From positions 36,186,873 to 36,250,872 of the forward strand of contig CM053265.1 in assembly GCA_028583415.1 (NCBI GenBank): a stretch of DNA of 64,000 nt, in the 5' to 3' direction. Shown here one piece after another: positions 21,585 to 32,247 of this stretch (within the stretch, counting starts at the first letter, position 1; every line of letters starts with the position of its first letter). Made by a program: the position numbers and the translations under genes. Below the pieces are notes generated by a model. The model saw only the letters and a program-made list of their open reading frames with translations. It ran no database searches and was not told the DNA's origin. Source of the DNA: Protea cynaroides. Its lineage: Eukaryota > Streptophyta > Magnoliopsida > Proteales > Proteaceae.

Positions 21585-22739
21585 CACATCCAATCTAAAG
21601 CTAGCCATTACGTCGTGGAGGAGGTAGTGCTGTACAAGAAGGCTTTCACGTTCCCACTGCTCTGCTGTTTACGTCCTTCCGAAGCGGCGCAAGCTGTCAA
21701 GGAAGTACATGAGGGCATATGTGGTGCACACCAGGGGGGTAGAGTCCTCGCATACAAGATATTACGCCAGGGATATTATTGGCCGAAAATGCAACAAGAT
21801 TGTATCAACTACGTCAAGCGGTGCTCCAAGTGTCAAATGTACGCACCAGTATCTCACCTCCCGGCCGCACCCCTCCGCCCCATCGAAGCAGCTCCCATCC
21901 CATTTGCCACATGTGGAATGGATATCATGGGCCCTTTCCCACCGGCGCGATATCAGCAAAAATTCGTGGTCGTTGCCGTGGACTATTTCATTAAATGGGC
22001 GGAGGCGGAGGCGTTATCCAGCATTTCAGAAAGTGCCATCAGGGCCTTTTTCATCAAATCGATTGTCTATCGATACGGAGTCCCAAGAGTTCTCATCACG
22101 GATAATGGAAAGCAGTTCGATAACAAGGCCTTCACGACGTTTTGTGCGGAGCATCGTATTGAGCACCGGCGCGGCGTAGTGAAGCATCCGCAAACTAGCG
22201 GTCAGACGGAGGCCACCAACAAGATCTTGCTGAAAGGCATCAAATCCAGACTCGATGGGGCAAAAGGTAGGTGGTTGGATGAATTACCGCACATACTATG
22301 GGCCGATCGGACCACTCCGAAATCAGCCACGGGCGAGTCTCCCTTCCGACTTTCCTTCGGCACAGATGCTGTGATCCCCTTAGAGGTTAGAATTGCATCC
22401 CATCGGATCGCCAATTACAACCCAATCACCAATGAGCCAGGGTTATGGGCCAACTTGGACCTCGTAGAAGAAATGAGAAACCAAGCCCAAATACGGATTG
22501 CGGCCAACCAGTAGCAGGTAGCCAAACACTACAACAAGAAGGTGTGCCCGCGATCGTTCAAGGAAGGGGACCTCGTTCTCAGAAGGACCATTGCATCCGA
22601 CCCTGCTAATCAGGGGAAGCTAGCCCCAAATTGGGAAGGCCCCTATCAGGTCACCCAAGCACTGCACACGGGATCCTACCGCCTAATGGATATGGAAGGT
22701 CAAGCCTTGCCACGAGCATGGAATGCAGAGCACCTTTAA
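21585..22739 (+). pseudogene. Tat integrase, interrupted by one TAG
   Basis: The zinc-binding domain is HEGICGAHQGG ... CSKCQM. The DDE core shows DIMGPFP, VAVDYFIKWAEAEAL, ITDNGKQFDN and HPQTSGQTEATNK (catalytic Glu). After TAG at 22512 the same frame gives the C-terminal part (YNKKVCPRSFKEGDLVLRR, ... NWEGPYQV ... HTGSYRLMDMEGQ) to TAA at 22737. Domain content is otherwise complete. Confidence 0.9.
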
Positions 22740-22876
22740 CCGTTCTATCAATGATATTCCCCCTAGTGTACACAAGTCATTTCTGGCTATGCTTCGGTGA
22801 CATTAATGAATTTCCAACTAAGGAATTCCCCTGCATTCTCTAGCACATTCGGCCACAAGATTGTGCACAAATCAAC

Positions 22877-23560
22877 TAGACACGGCTCCGTGCCGATACG
22901 GATATCATCCCGGCCCCGTGCCGATGTGAGACCCATTCGACCCAAGGCTTTCACCAAGTGTGAGAACCCCTTGGGCCGAGGAGGGTAGACATGGCTCCAC
23001 GCCGATACGGATATCATCCCGGCCCCGTGCCGATGTGAGACCCATTCGACCCAAGGCTTTCACCAAGTGTGAGAACCCCTTGGGCCGAGGAGGGTAGACA
23101 CGGCTCCGCGCCGATACGGATATCATCCCGGCCCCGTGCCAATGTGAGACCCATTCGACCCAAGGCTTTCACCAAGTGTGAGAACACCTTGGGCCGAGGA
23201 GGGTAGACACGGCTCTGCGCCGATAAGGATATCATCCCGGCCCCGTGCCAATGTAAGATCCATTCGACCCAAGGCTTTCACCAAGTGTGAGAACCCCTTG
23301 GGCCGAGGAGGGTAGACACGGTTCCGCACTGATACGGATATCATCCCGGCCCCGTGCCGATGTGAGACCCATTCGACCCAAGGCTTTCATCGAGTGTGGA
23401 AACCCCTTGGGCCAAGGAGGGTAGATACGGCTCCACGCCGATACGGATAACATCCCGGCCCAGTACTGATGTGCGACCCATTCAACCCAAGGGTTTCACC
23501 AAGTGTGGAAACCCGTTGGGCCGAGGAGGGTAGATACGGCTCCGCGCCGATACGGAAGGT
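22877..23560. repeat. Tandem array, 109-bp unit, six full copies and one partial
   Basis: Units start with taga(c/t)a(c/t)gg at 22877, 22986, 23095, 23204, 23313, 23422 and 23531, exactly 109 bp apart. Each contains 'gccgatacggatatcatcccgg' followed by 'gacccattcgacccaagg'. Copies differ by a few substitutions. Arrays of this kind after integrase are known in Tat/Ogre elements and have been described as seeds of satellite DNA. The open frames read through the array (73 codons, repeated every 109 bp) are not genes. Confidence 0.95.
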
Positions 23561-23807
23561 AGACAGGGACAGACATATGAACCTTCCAAGAGAGAAGAGA
23601 GGGAGTGGAAGCCAGTACACAAGATAGTTCAACTCAAGGCTTTTAATTCATTCTAAGCGAGGAGAGATTACACCGATACAAAAGATTACATCGGTACAGA
23701 TTACATCGGTACAAAAAAACAAAAAAAAAATTCTAAGTATTTACATCAGGGGGATTCGCCTCTCCGCGGGTAAGGACACCAGAGCTACCCTCAGCAACCA
23801 CGTCTAT

Positions 23808-26249
23808 CTACGGAGGAAGAGAACCACCGGGAGTGGGGGGAGGACCCATGGCAGAAGCAGCGCCTTCCTGAGGGGTGGTCGGAGTCCCATCTACATCCAG
23901 AGAGGCTGGAGGCTCCTCACCCTCGAAGACCTCGTCCAGCCGCCGGAGCATCTCATCGTCGTCCACCTCCGGGATCTCCACTTCATCCTTGTCAGAAACA
24001 AGGCATGCGGCGCCGGTATAGTCTATACCTGGCACCTTCTCGTCCACGAACTCCTTCAGAGCCAGCGCCCCCTGGGTAAAGCTCTACAAAGAGAGGCGTC
24101 CCACCAACTCTTTAAAATCCTCGGACTTTTGATACAACCGCACCGCACCAGCCGCAAGGGAGCGCGCCTTCATTTAACCATCCCGCCACCGAGATCTCTG
24201 GTTCCTTGCCTGATCCAGGGCCGACTTCAACTGACCGATCGGCTCCTCCCGCGCCCTTGCCTCGTCCTCAAGACGTTGTTTGTCTTTAAGATTCTTGGCA
24301 TTGTCTCACACCAGGCGGGTGACTTCGGCGGTCACGGAAGTCACTTCTCGCTCCTTGTACCGAAGCTGTCTCCTAGCATCATCCCGCGCCTCCTCGGCAG
24401 AGTGTAGCTTGCTGTCCGTCTCGGCCAAGTTACGCGCCGTTTCCTCGGCACGTTCCTTCAAGGTTTCAAGATACACTCCGAGCTGCATCGAAAGCACGAC
24501 CAACAGTTAGCTAACAGGACCAACCAAAGAATATACAGGACGGGGTCGGGCGAAGAAGGCAACTTACCGATGCACCCAACGTATCTGCCCTAGAGATAAG
24601 CGAGGGCGTGGGGAGCTCCCGCACCAACAACCGGTCCCGAGGTAGAATGGCTCCTTTTAACAATTCCCTCGCGGTGCGGATGTCCCCCATGGCCGTGTCC
24701 TCTTCAGTAAGCGCCCAATCAGGGCGGAATGCACGCTCATCCCCAGTGCGGTTGCGGGGAGAGGGTCCCAACAGGGGGATGCGTTTGACTTCACCACGGA
24801 CACCACCCATCCCCTGAAGCACCCTCGACCTCTCGGCTGGGGCAGCTGGCGATGTCTGGACGCGCACATGGGTCGGCTGCCAAGCTGCCCTGACCTCCGA
24901 CGTTTCCCCCAGTGTCAGAACAACATCCGGCGCGGTAGCGGTGGTCCCTTTTCCTGAAAAATCAAGTATACGGTACCGAGGTGTCAGAGGCATTGCATAG
25001 ACGCGCGCGGCATTGGCCAAGGCAGAATCAGGAGATATCTTATGAGTCCTTTTAGAGGGCCTTCTCGTTAGATCCACCTCGGCGCCAGCTTGATCCGCTC
25101 CGACCCTTGGCGTCTGCTCCTCCTGGGCCCTCTTCGCCGCGGCCTCCTTCCGAGCATCACTCTTTCGCTTCAACTCCAGCAGATAGTCCTTGCTTAGTTT
25201 CACTGCAAAAAACAAAAACAGAATCAGCCCAGTTAGTAGGTCAACATCGGCAATTCTACGGCAAAACACTACTCACAAAGACGGTTCTCATGCAAAACAA
25301 GAGGATCCCTCAGTTCGGCCACCCGGATCCGAGTCCCTTCGGAACCCCGAGCACGTCGCAACATCTCTGACTCCTCGGGCAGCAGGGGCGAATCCGTGTT
25401 GAATGCCTAGGCATCTAACTTCTTCCACACATTCTCCAATGTCACATCGCCACCTCGGATGTAGAAAAACTTGTTCTTCCACAGCTTGATCGAGGTCGGC
25501 TTATCTGCTAGGAGGTCGCCGAACTCGGGCCTTTTGGCGAAGTAATACCACCCTGACCGGTAGTAGTCATTAAAGGTAAACATGTGACGGAACATGTTCA
25601 GCGTCGGTACACACCCCAACCTCCGAAAGTAGATAACGAACGCTATCAAGTTCTTCCATGAGTTCGGCATCAGTTGGATAGGGGCCACTTGATAAAATCT
25701 TAAAATTTTGCCCACCAACTTCGGTACCGGCACCCGGAAGCCGGCCTTAAACATTTCAATGTTAATGCACAGCTCCGACCTTCGACTCCAGCAGGCCCGA
25801 TCCCCTTCGATGGGCCTTCGGATTTCCACGTCATCCGGAATCTGATAGCGCTCCCAGAGACTGTCGAACTCCACCTTGGTCAAAAGGGATACCTCACCAC
25901 GAGCATCAAACTTTGGGGGAGCCTCGGCTCCCTCCCGGGCCTGTATTAGCACCTCGGAGCCAACCTGGTGTGTGGATATTCCCACTAGCTGATCTCGTTG
26001 TGAGGGACCCTCCTCGGTCGCCAACTCCACCTCGGGACCGCCTTCGGATATTCGCCCCCCGGAACCACTTGGCAGGGATGAGCCCGATGACGACTCACTG
26101 TCGGATGAGGCCGAGCTACCACTACTACTGCTACTACTGGAGGATGTCCCCACCCCCTCTATATCTACTTGGAATTTGGCCTCCCTAGCCTCGTCAGCCA
26201 TACTACAGGAGTACTTAGATAAAAATATACTTATTGGTTGCAAATCCAC
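23808..26249 (-). CDS. Antisense three-exon gene of the Tat element, Transposase_28-like protein
   Basis: Exons (minus strand) 26249-25277, 25202-24568 and 24482-23808 join in one frame across GT-AG introns: donors cttt/gtgagt and tcg/gtaagt, acceptors ttttgcag and cgatgcag. About 760 codons result. Exon 1 has a Ser/acidic N-terminus, then a segment (YQIPDDVEIRRP ... FKAGFRVPVPKLVGKILRFY ... NSWKNLIAFVIYFRRLG ... GWYYFAKRPEF) like the 'putative gypsy-type transposon' family Pfam Transposase_28. Exon 2 is basic then disordered. Exon 3 starts with a coiled coil (LETLKERAEETARNLAETDS) and ends acidic and Pro-rich. Stops at about 25405 (TAG), 24306 (TGA) and two more in exon 3 show this copy is dead. 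Its role in the element is unknown. Confidence 0.75.
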
Positions 26250-26387
26250 ACCGAGGTCACCTGATCGAGCCGCTGTGAGATATCCACGCCGATGTGCAAG
26301 AGACGAACCGGTGTAAAGACAAAGAACCGATGTAAGCGGATAAAACAGTGTTTTCAGAATGGGGGACCTCTATACCCCACCACCCCT

Positions 26388-26395
26388 TTTTTATA
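26388..26395 (-). promoter_or_regulatory. TATA box for the antisense gene
   Basis: On the minus strand the sequence reads gccttataaaaaagggg, about 140 bases upstream of the ATG at 26249. A leader of roughly 100 bases would follow. This is the only good TATA box between the start codon and the G-box array. Confidence 0.55.
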
Positions 26396-26569
26396 AGGCA
26401 TCACCCTCTCTTCTGTCCACGTGGCGGCCCCCCATTGATCAAAGCCGTCGGCGCATGTATTACCGATGACTCACTCGGGTCCGTCGATCGGGTCCCGCCT
26501 TACGGTATCCAGTTCCACTCCGCACCCGGTATCTGGATCCGAGTGTGCCCCACACACCGCGTCTCAAGT

Positions 26570-27366
26570 CGACCTCGGCACCATCCTCAGAATGACCGAT
26601 GTATATTGGCCGCAGTGCCCACATCGGTCGGTTTGACTCAGATCACGTGACCCGCACGTGACGGCCTCAGCACCATCCTCAAAATGACCGATGTGTATTG
26701 GCCGCAGTGTCCACATCGGTCGGTTTGGCTCGGATCACGTGATAATCCCGTGACAGCCTCGGCACCATCCTCAGTATGACCGATGTGTATTGGCCGTAGT
26801 GCCCACATCGGTCGGTTTGGCTCGGATCACGTGACCCGCACGTGGCGGCCTCGAAATTCTTCAGAGAATGACCGATGTGTATTGGCCGCAGTGCCCACAT
26901 CGGTCGGTTTGGCTCAGATCACGTGACCCGTACGTGACGGCCTCGGCACCATCCTCAGAATGATCGATGTGTATTGGTCGCAGTGCCTACATCGGTCGGT
27001 TTGGCTCGGATCACGTGATAATCTCGTGACAGCCTCGGCACCATCCTCAGAATGACCGATGTGTATTGGCCGCAGTGCCCACCTCGGTCGGTTTGGCTCG
27101 GATCACGTGACCCGCACGTGACGGCCTCAGCACCATCCTCAGAATGACTGATGTGTATTGGACATAGTGCCCACATCGGTCGGTTTGGCTCGGATCACGT
27201 GATAATCCCGTGACAGCCTCGGCACCATCCTCAGAATGATCGATGTGTATTGGCCACAGTGCCCACATTGGTCGGTTTGCCTCAGATCACGTGGCCCACA
27301 CGTGACGGTCTTAAAATTCTACAGAGAAGGCTTGATGTGTATTGGCCGCAGTGCCCACATCGGCCC
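26570..27366. repeat. Tandem array, 92-bp unit, eight copies with G-boxes
   Basis: The landmark gatcacgtg begins at 26641, 26733, 26825, 26917, 27009, 27101, 27193 and 27285, exactly 92 bp apart. Every unit has one CACGTG. Units 1, 3, 6 and 8 have a second (for example cccgcacgtgacgg), while units 2, 5 and 7 have ataatc(c/t)cgtgac instead. The array lies between the antisense gene's TATA box and the 3' LTR, that is, upstream of the antisense gene. CACGTG is the plant G-box bound by bZIP and bHLH factors; function here is inferred. Confidence 0.95.
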
Positions 27367-27515
27367 CGGACTTGAGCTACAGCAGCGACCGACGTGGCCC
27401 TACCACAGTGGCCACCTCGACCTCGGACCCGCAGTCTTAGCCGACACCGACGCACTCTAAGCTACAGCACCCTACTCCCCCGGCGGGATCTACTACATAC
27501 ATCGTCCGAATCTGC

Positions 27516-27553
27516 CGATTTCAGCAGAGCAACGAGGCAAGTTGTTAGGGAGA
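27516..27553 (+). repeat. Extra copy of the Tat PPT/LTR-start junction
   Basis: gcaacgaggcaagttgttaggga near 27531 nearly repeats gcaacgaggcaagtgttaggga at 37199-37221, where the 3' LTR starts. Once the inserted chromovirus is removed, the two copies are only about 70 bp apart, so the junction is tandemly duplicated. Confidence 0.7.
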
Positions 27554-27558
27554 GGAAC

Positions 27559-29862
27559 TGTCACACCCCAATTCCGCACTGTTCAGAATGGTGTGATGAA
27601 CCGCTAAATAACCAACGGTTCAACCAGGATCTCAAATAGGCTATCCCCGTTTTATCCAAACTTTCACACATCCATAATCATAATCAGAGTAATACACAAT
27701 AGCGGAAAATCTATAATAAAATGAACTGAGCAACTAAGATGATATCATTAATTTAATAGCAAATTATTCTGTTATCAACTGAGACAAATAATTAAGTACC
27801 AATACATGTCTTATAAATCCAATAAAGAAACCTATAAAAATATCTAATCAAATACACACGAGTCGCACTCGCAAGAGGAGTCGTGTGTATCATCTTCAGC
27901 TCCAGCGTCCATTGCTGCTATATTCCCGTACGCAGATGCGTTCATGTAATCTTCAACTGTGTAAAACCTGCATCATCAACTAAAAATATTCGACGTCGAG
28001 GGGTGAGCACACAACACGGCTCAGTTAGTAGTCAAAACAATGCAACATCACATATGCATGCAAAAAGTCAATTTATATCTTTGGTCTGGTTTAAAGTTTG
28101 CAATATGCAATAGAAAGGTTTAGGTAGCCTTTGGTCGCATTTATTGACTCCGCCTCTATACACGAGTGTGTGACGTTACCCGAAGATCACGTTTATCGTC
28201 AACTCACATGCACCCAACCATGAACAATATATAACAAAGGTTACGTTTATTGCTATATAGTGCCATACCAATACGTAAGCCCCTGTTGGCGAGGGGTGCA
28301 AACTGGGCTCGCAACTAACCAATCCTAATGCCAAACAGTGTATCCAAGGCCTCACCCCAGCATCCCTCAGAACATCCATAGAGATAGAGCTAAGGCCCCC
28401 CGGTAGAGTATAGGACTCAAGGACCGAGACCACCTCCCCTAATACTCTACGACATAATAGTTCTGCTAAGGTAATGGCGATACGACGTTGCTAATGCACA
28501 AGACTTGAGTTAGAGATAGAGCTAAAGTGCTGAGACCCGCCAAAGGTTAACGTTTATTGACGTTCTCATCACACCTCCCCTGATACTCGCTCGCATCAAG
28601 CACATCAACCACACACATACAAGCACATGCCTATTCCTATCATCATCATCATCATCATGTTATAAACAATAAAGTAAATATGCATGAACAAGTAATAAAA
28701 ATATTGGATGGCATGCTATATGCACATTACAAACATATTCGCATAGAATCAAGCATAGCACAGGACTCAAGAAATAGAAAACAGTTTATTATTAACCAAT
28801 TTAGTTTGGAGTTAAGGTTCCTCACCTTAGCTTGCTAATAGATATTTTTCAAGCTTTAGAATCACCTCTACAGTGTTATTATAATGCTAGCAAACCTAAC
28901 AAAGTCGATAGAATTTAATTAGAATTAATTTCCAATTTAAAAACCATGCTGTTAACAGAGGGTCGATGCTCAGAATGCATAGGGTCGATGGGTCTATCGA
29001 CCCTGTCCTCTGTCTGAACTTCCCGAATGTTGAGGGTCGATGGTCAGGGTGCATAGGGTCGATGGGTTTATCGACCCTGTGTGCGACCCTCTGTGCAATC
29101 AGGTCCAATTTCCAGTTTTTAGTTCATTCTTCATGTTTGGGGTCCTATGGCTTGTTTCCACATTCCATTAAACATTCGTTCCATGGTTTGAAACCATGAT
29201 TCATCCTCCTAGATGGCTTTCATGCATTATCCTAGGTTTTTCCATGACAACCTAACCATGGATGGATGGTTTGGGTTTCTCCGAAATCCTACACTCAACC
29301 ATATCTAACCTAAGGTCTGTAGAAACTCATGGAATTAGTATCCATACCTGAGAAGATTACTTTTCTCTGGAAATTCTTCTCCTTTTTGCTAAGTCTTCTT
29401 CCTTGCCTCTTTTCTTCCTCTTTTCCTTCTTCACTCCTTCTCTCAATTCAATTAGGGTTGTGAAAGGAGTGAAAGTGGCTTAGGGACGTCCTTTAAATAG
29501 AGTAGGAATGTCCTATAATAGTCCCATTGAGATTTGGAAAGAATCCCAATCGAAAATTAGGAAATTTCCTAATTTTAGACTCGGCAGTGAGTGAGGGTCG
29601 ATTAGAGGGTCGATGATCCCGTCGACCCTGTGGTCTGACACTGTCCGACCCTCTATCCATTTTTCAGGGTCTGAGTTTCTAATTTGAGAGGGTCGACCCT
29701 GTTTAGCTGGGTATGCGACCCTTGCCCTATTTTAAGTGTTTTTGGGTCGATTTGATACCTGGGATCTCGCTCTCCTTCACGCCCTTGGTCCATTGACTCG
29801 ACCATGATGGGTAAACCTGGTTCAAGGTGGTAAGACCGGGTTAGTTTGACACGGGTCTTACA
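27559..29862 (-). repeat. Left (3') LTR of the inserted chromovirus
   Basis: Starts tgtcacaccccaatt and ends gggtcttaca. On the minus strand: U3 with a GGGTCGA motif cluster (29590-29735), a ctatttaaag TATA region near 29495, a leader exon ending ttctcag/gtatgg near 29350, a second cluster (28962-29097), and a short exon ending in codons for CECDSCV. In this copy the short exon has two extra bases (gtaaaacc for gtaacc near 27962), which break its frame. Confidence 0.93.
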
Positions 29863-30952
29863 ACTCCCCCCAACTTATAAAAATTTCATCCTCGAAATTG
29901 GACGTACCTTCTGAATCAAATAAGTGAGGGTATTGCTTCCGCATAGCATTTTCTTCTTCCCATGTAACTTCTTCCATGTCTCTACTTTTCCATGTGACCT
30001 TAACATAGTAGATATCTCTGTTGCGTAGACGTTGAACCTTTCGACTAGTGATTTCCGTTGGTGTTACTTCAAATGTCAAATCATCAGTCAATTCTGGCAA
30101 ATCCACTGTCAAAACATGCGTTGGGTCTTTGACATACTTCTTCAATAAGGAAATGTGAAATACATCATGCACGCTTGACATAGATGGTGGTAGTGCTAAC
30201 TGATAAGCTACTTTTCCATGCTTAGCCAGAATTTCATATGGCCCGACATATCTTGGACTTAGTTTCCCTTTTTGTCCGAACATTTTCAATCCTCGCATAG
30301 GCGATACCTTCAAAAATACTTTATCACCTACGGCGAACTCTAGATCTCTTCGTCGAGTATCTGCATATTGCTTCTGACGGTTCTGAGCTGTTCTTACCCT
30401 TTCCTTGATGATGTCGACCACTCGACAAGTTTCTTCAATGAATTCCGGTCCAACAATACTACGTTCTCCCACTTCATTCCAAAACAAAGGAGTTCGACAC
30501 TTTCTTCCATACAGTGCTTCATAAGGTGACATCTGTATAGTAGCCTGATAGCTATTATTATAAGCGAACTCGATCAATGGTAATTTTTCATCCCATGATC
30601 CCTTGAAATCAGTTACACATGCTCGTAGCATATCTTTTAGAATCTGAATTGTGCGCTCTGACTGTCCATCTATCTGCGGATGGAATGCAGTACTGAACTT
30701 TAATGTTGTACCCATAGCCTTTTGTAGTCCTTCCCAAAACTTGGAAGTAAATCGGGGATCTCTATCCGACACGATGCTTTTTGGAACACCATGTAATCGA
30801 ACAATATTATCCACATACAGCTTCGCTAACCTTTCCAGTGTATACTGAGGTCGTATAGGTATGAAACGAGCTATTTTTGTCAGACGGTCTACAATCACCC
30901 AAACTGCGTCAACTACTCGAGGAGTCAATGGTAGTCTTGTGACGAAGTCCAT
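29858..30952 (-). CDS. Chromovirus integrase core and chromodomain (open segment)
   Basis: Integrase catalyses insertion of the element's cDNA. The segment opens MDFVTRLPLTP, then IVDRLTKIARFIP (first Asp), VSDRDPRFTSKFW (second Asp), HPQIDGQSERTIQ (Glu), YNNSYQATI and the GPYEI/HDVFHISLLKKY C-terminal block. It ends in a chromodomain (EVTPTEITSRKVQRLRNRD then VKVTWKSRD then ATWEEE-like VTWEEENAM), which marks chromoviruses and is thought to target histone marks. There are 364 codons without a stop, ending at TAA 29858 inside the first bases of the LTR. Confidence 0.92.
   Translation of the reverse strand: MDFVTRLPLTPRVVDAVWVIVDRLTKIARFIPIRPQYTLERLAKLYVDNIVRLHGVPKSIVSDRDPRFTSKFWEGLQKAMGTTLKFSTAFHPQIDGQSERTIQILKDMLRACVTDFKGSWDEKLPLIEFAYNNSYQATIQMSPYEALYGRKCRTPLFWNEVGERSIVGPEFIEETCRVVDIIKERVRTAQNRQKQYADTRRRDLEFAVGDKVFLKVSPMRGLKMFGQKGKLSPRYVGPYEILAKHGKVAYQLALPPSMSSVHDVFHISLLKKYVKDPTHVLTVDLPELTDDLTFEVTPTEITSRKVQRLRNRDIYYVKVTWKSRDMEEVTWEEENAMRKQYPHLFDSEGTSNFEDEIFISWGEL
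29863..29874 (-). promoter_or_regulatory. Polypurine tract of the inserted chromovirus
   Basis: On the minus strand ttggggggagt directly precedes the LTR start TGTAAGACCC. The integrase frame runs through it, and its TAA stop uses the second to fourth... bases of the LTR region (29860-29858). Confidence 0.85.
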
Positions 30953-31380
30953 AGTGATGCAGTCCCATTTCCATCTTTGGTTCCGGTAACTGGCCGTAAC
31001 GGTCCTGCGGGTCTTTGTCGTTCAGCCTTTACTTTCTGAGAATTTAGGCATTGAGACACGAACTTAGCTACATCTGCTTTCATTCCCCTCCACCAATACA
31101 GTTTCTTTAGATCATGATACATTTTTGTACTTCCAGGATGTATCGAATAGATGGTGGTATGAGCTTCTTTCATCAGTCGGTGTCTAATGTCCACACTTTC
31201 TGTTTTGGGTACACATATTCTTCCTTTGTATTTCAATACTTTTTCTTCATCCAAGGTGAACTCAGGGTTAGTCCTACCTTTCTCAATATCCTCTTGTACC
31301 GTTCTCAGATAAGGATCTGCTTCGATAGCTGTCTTCACTTCATCCATTATATCTGGTATAATCTTCAATGCCGCGAACAT
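30925..31380 (-). pseudogene. Chromovirus RNase H C-terminus and integrase zinc domain
   Basis: The segment reads MFAALKII ... DEEKVLKYKGRICVP then HRLMKEAHTTIYSIHPGSTK and QCLNSQKVKAERQRPAGPL. The zinc finger should be H-H-C-C (CLxCQ); here the last Cys is Ser (CLNSQ). A frameshift near 30940 separates it from the integrase core. Confidence 0.85.
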
Positions 31381-31506
31381 ATTCGAAAACCGATGAATAA
31401 ACCCTTAGTTAGCTGATTCATCCGTTGTATCTATCACATACTGCTCGTTGCCGTGATTGAATACCATTCCGGTAGTGCACATTGCCGCAGTCATGCTAAC
31501 TTCTCC

Positions 31507-32130
31507 TTAAGATTTTATCATTGCTTTTCTGCTCAATGCATCTGCTACTACGTTCGCTTTTCCCGGATGATACTGGATATCACAATCATAGTCTTTCAAT
31601 AGTTCCAGCCATCTTCTTTGTCTCATATTCAACTCCTTCTGATTAAATAAATAAGTAAGACTTTTATGGTCCGACTTAATCTGGAATTTCTCTCCGTATT
31701 GGTAGTGTCTCCATATCTTGACAGCATGTACTACTGCCGCTAACTCCAAATCATGAGTGGGGTAATTTTTCTCATGTACCTTCAATTGTCTCGAGGCATA
31801 GGCAATCACTTGCTCTCCTTGCATAAGCACACATCCCAATCCCAATCCCGACGCATCGGTATATAAGGTAAATGTCTGTCCTGGGATCGGAATAGTCAAA
31901 ATCGGAGCGGATATCAATCTGGTCTTCAGTGTTAGAAAAATATTTTCACACTTATCCGTCCATACAAATTTTTCTCCTTTCTTGGTCAGACTGGTAAGAG
32001 GTACGGCAATCCGAGAATAGTCTTCTACGAATCTCCGATAATAACCAGCTAGACCCAGAAAACTTCTAATTTCTGAAACGCTCCTTGGTGCTTCCCACTT
32101 CACAATAGCCTCGATTTTGTTGGGGTCCAC
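31507..32130 (-). pseudogene. Chromovirus RT thumb and RNase H
   Basis: Begins in the RT connection (MDPNKIEAIVKWEAPRSVSE, FLGLAGYYRRFVEDYSRIA). RNase H follows with TLYTDASGLGLGCVLMQ (Asp), YASRQLKVHEKNYPTHDLEL (Glu), KIWRHYQYGEKFQIKSDHKS (Asp) and NVVADALSRK. It closes with TAA at 31507. Confidence 0.9.
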
Positions 32131-32247
32131 TTTGATTCCTTCAGCGGATACTACATGGCCTAGAAAGGCAACTTCACTTAGCCAAAACTCACACTTTCAA
32201 AATTTTGGCGTATAACTTCTCTTTCCTTAAACGCTGTAGGGCTGCGT

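Noticed and set aside
22905..23632. Series of 73-codon minus-strand frames spaced 109 bp apart
   Set aside because: They follow the repeat period and are products of the tandem array, not genes.
26679..27268. Series of 73-codon minus-strand frames spaced 92 or 276 bp apart
   Set aside because: They follow the 92-bp period of the G-box array.
22877..27366. CRISPR-like arrays
   Set aside because: Regular spacing comes from complete tandem units with no unique spacers, and the DNA is plant nuclear.
28176..28433. 85-codon frame repeated in both chromovirus LTRs (also 35451-35708)
   Set aside because: It lies within the inferred LTR intron, is not kept in the other LTR subfamilies, and shows no domain.
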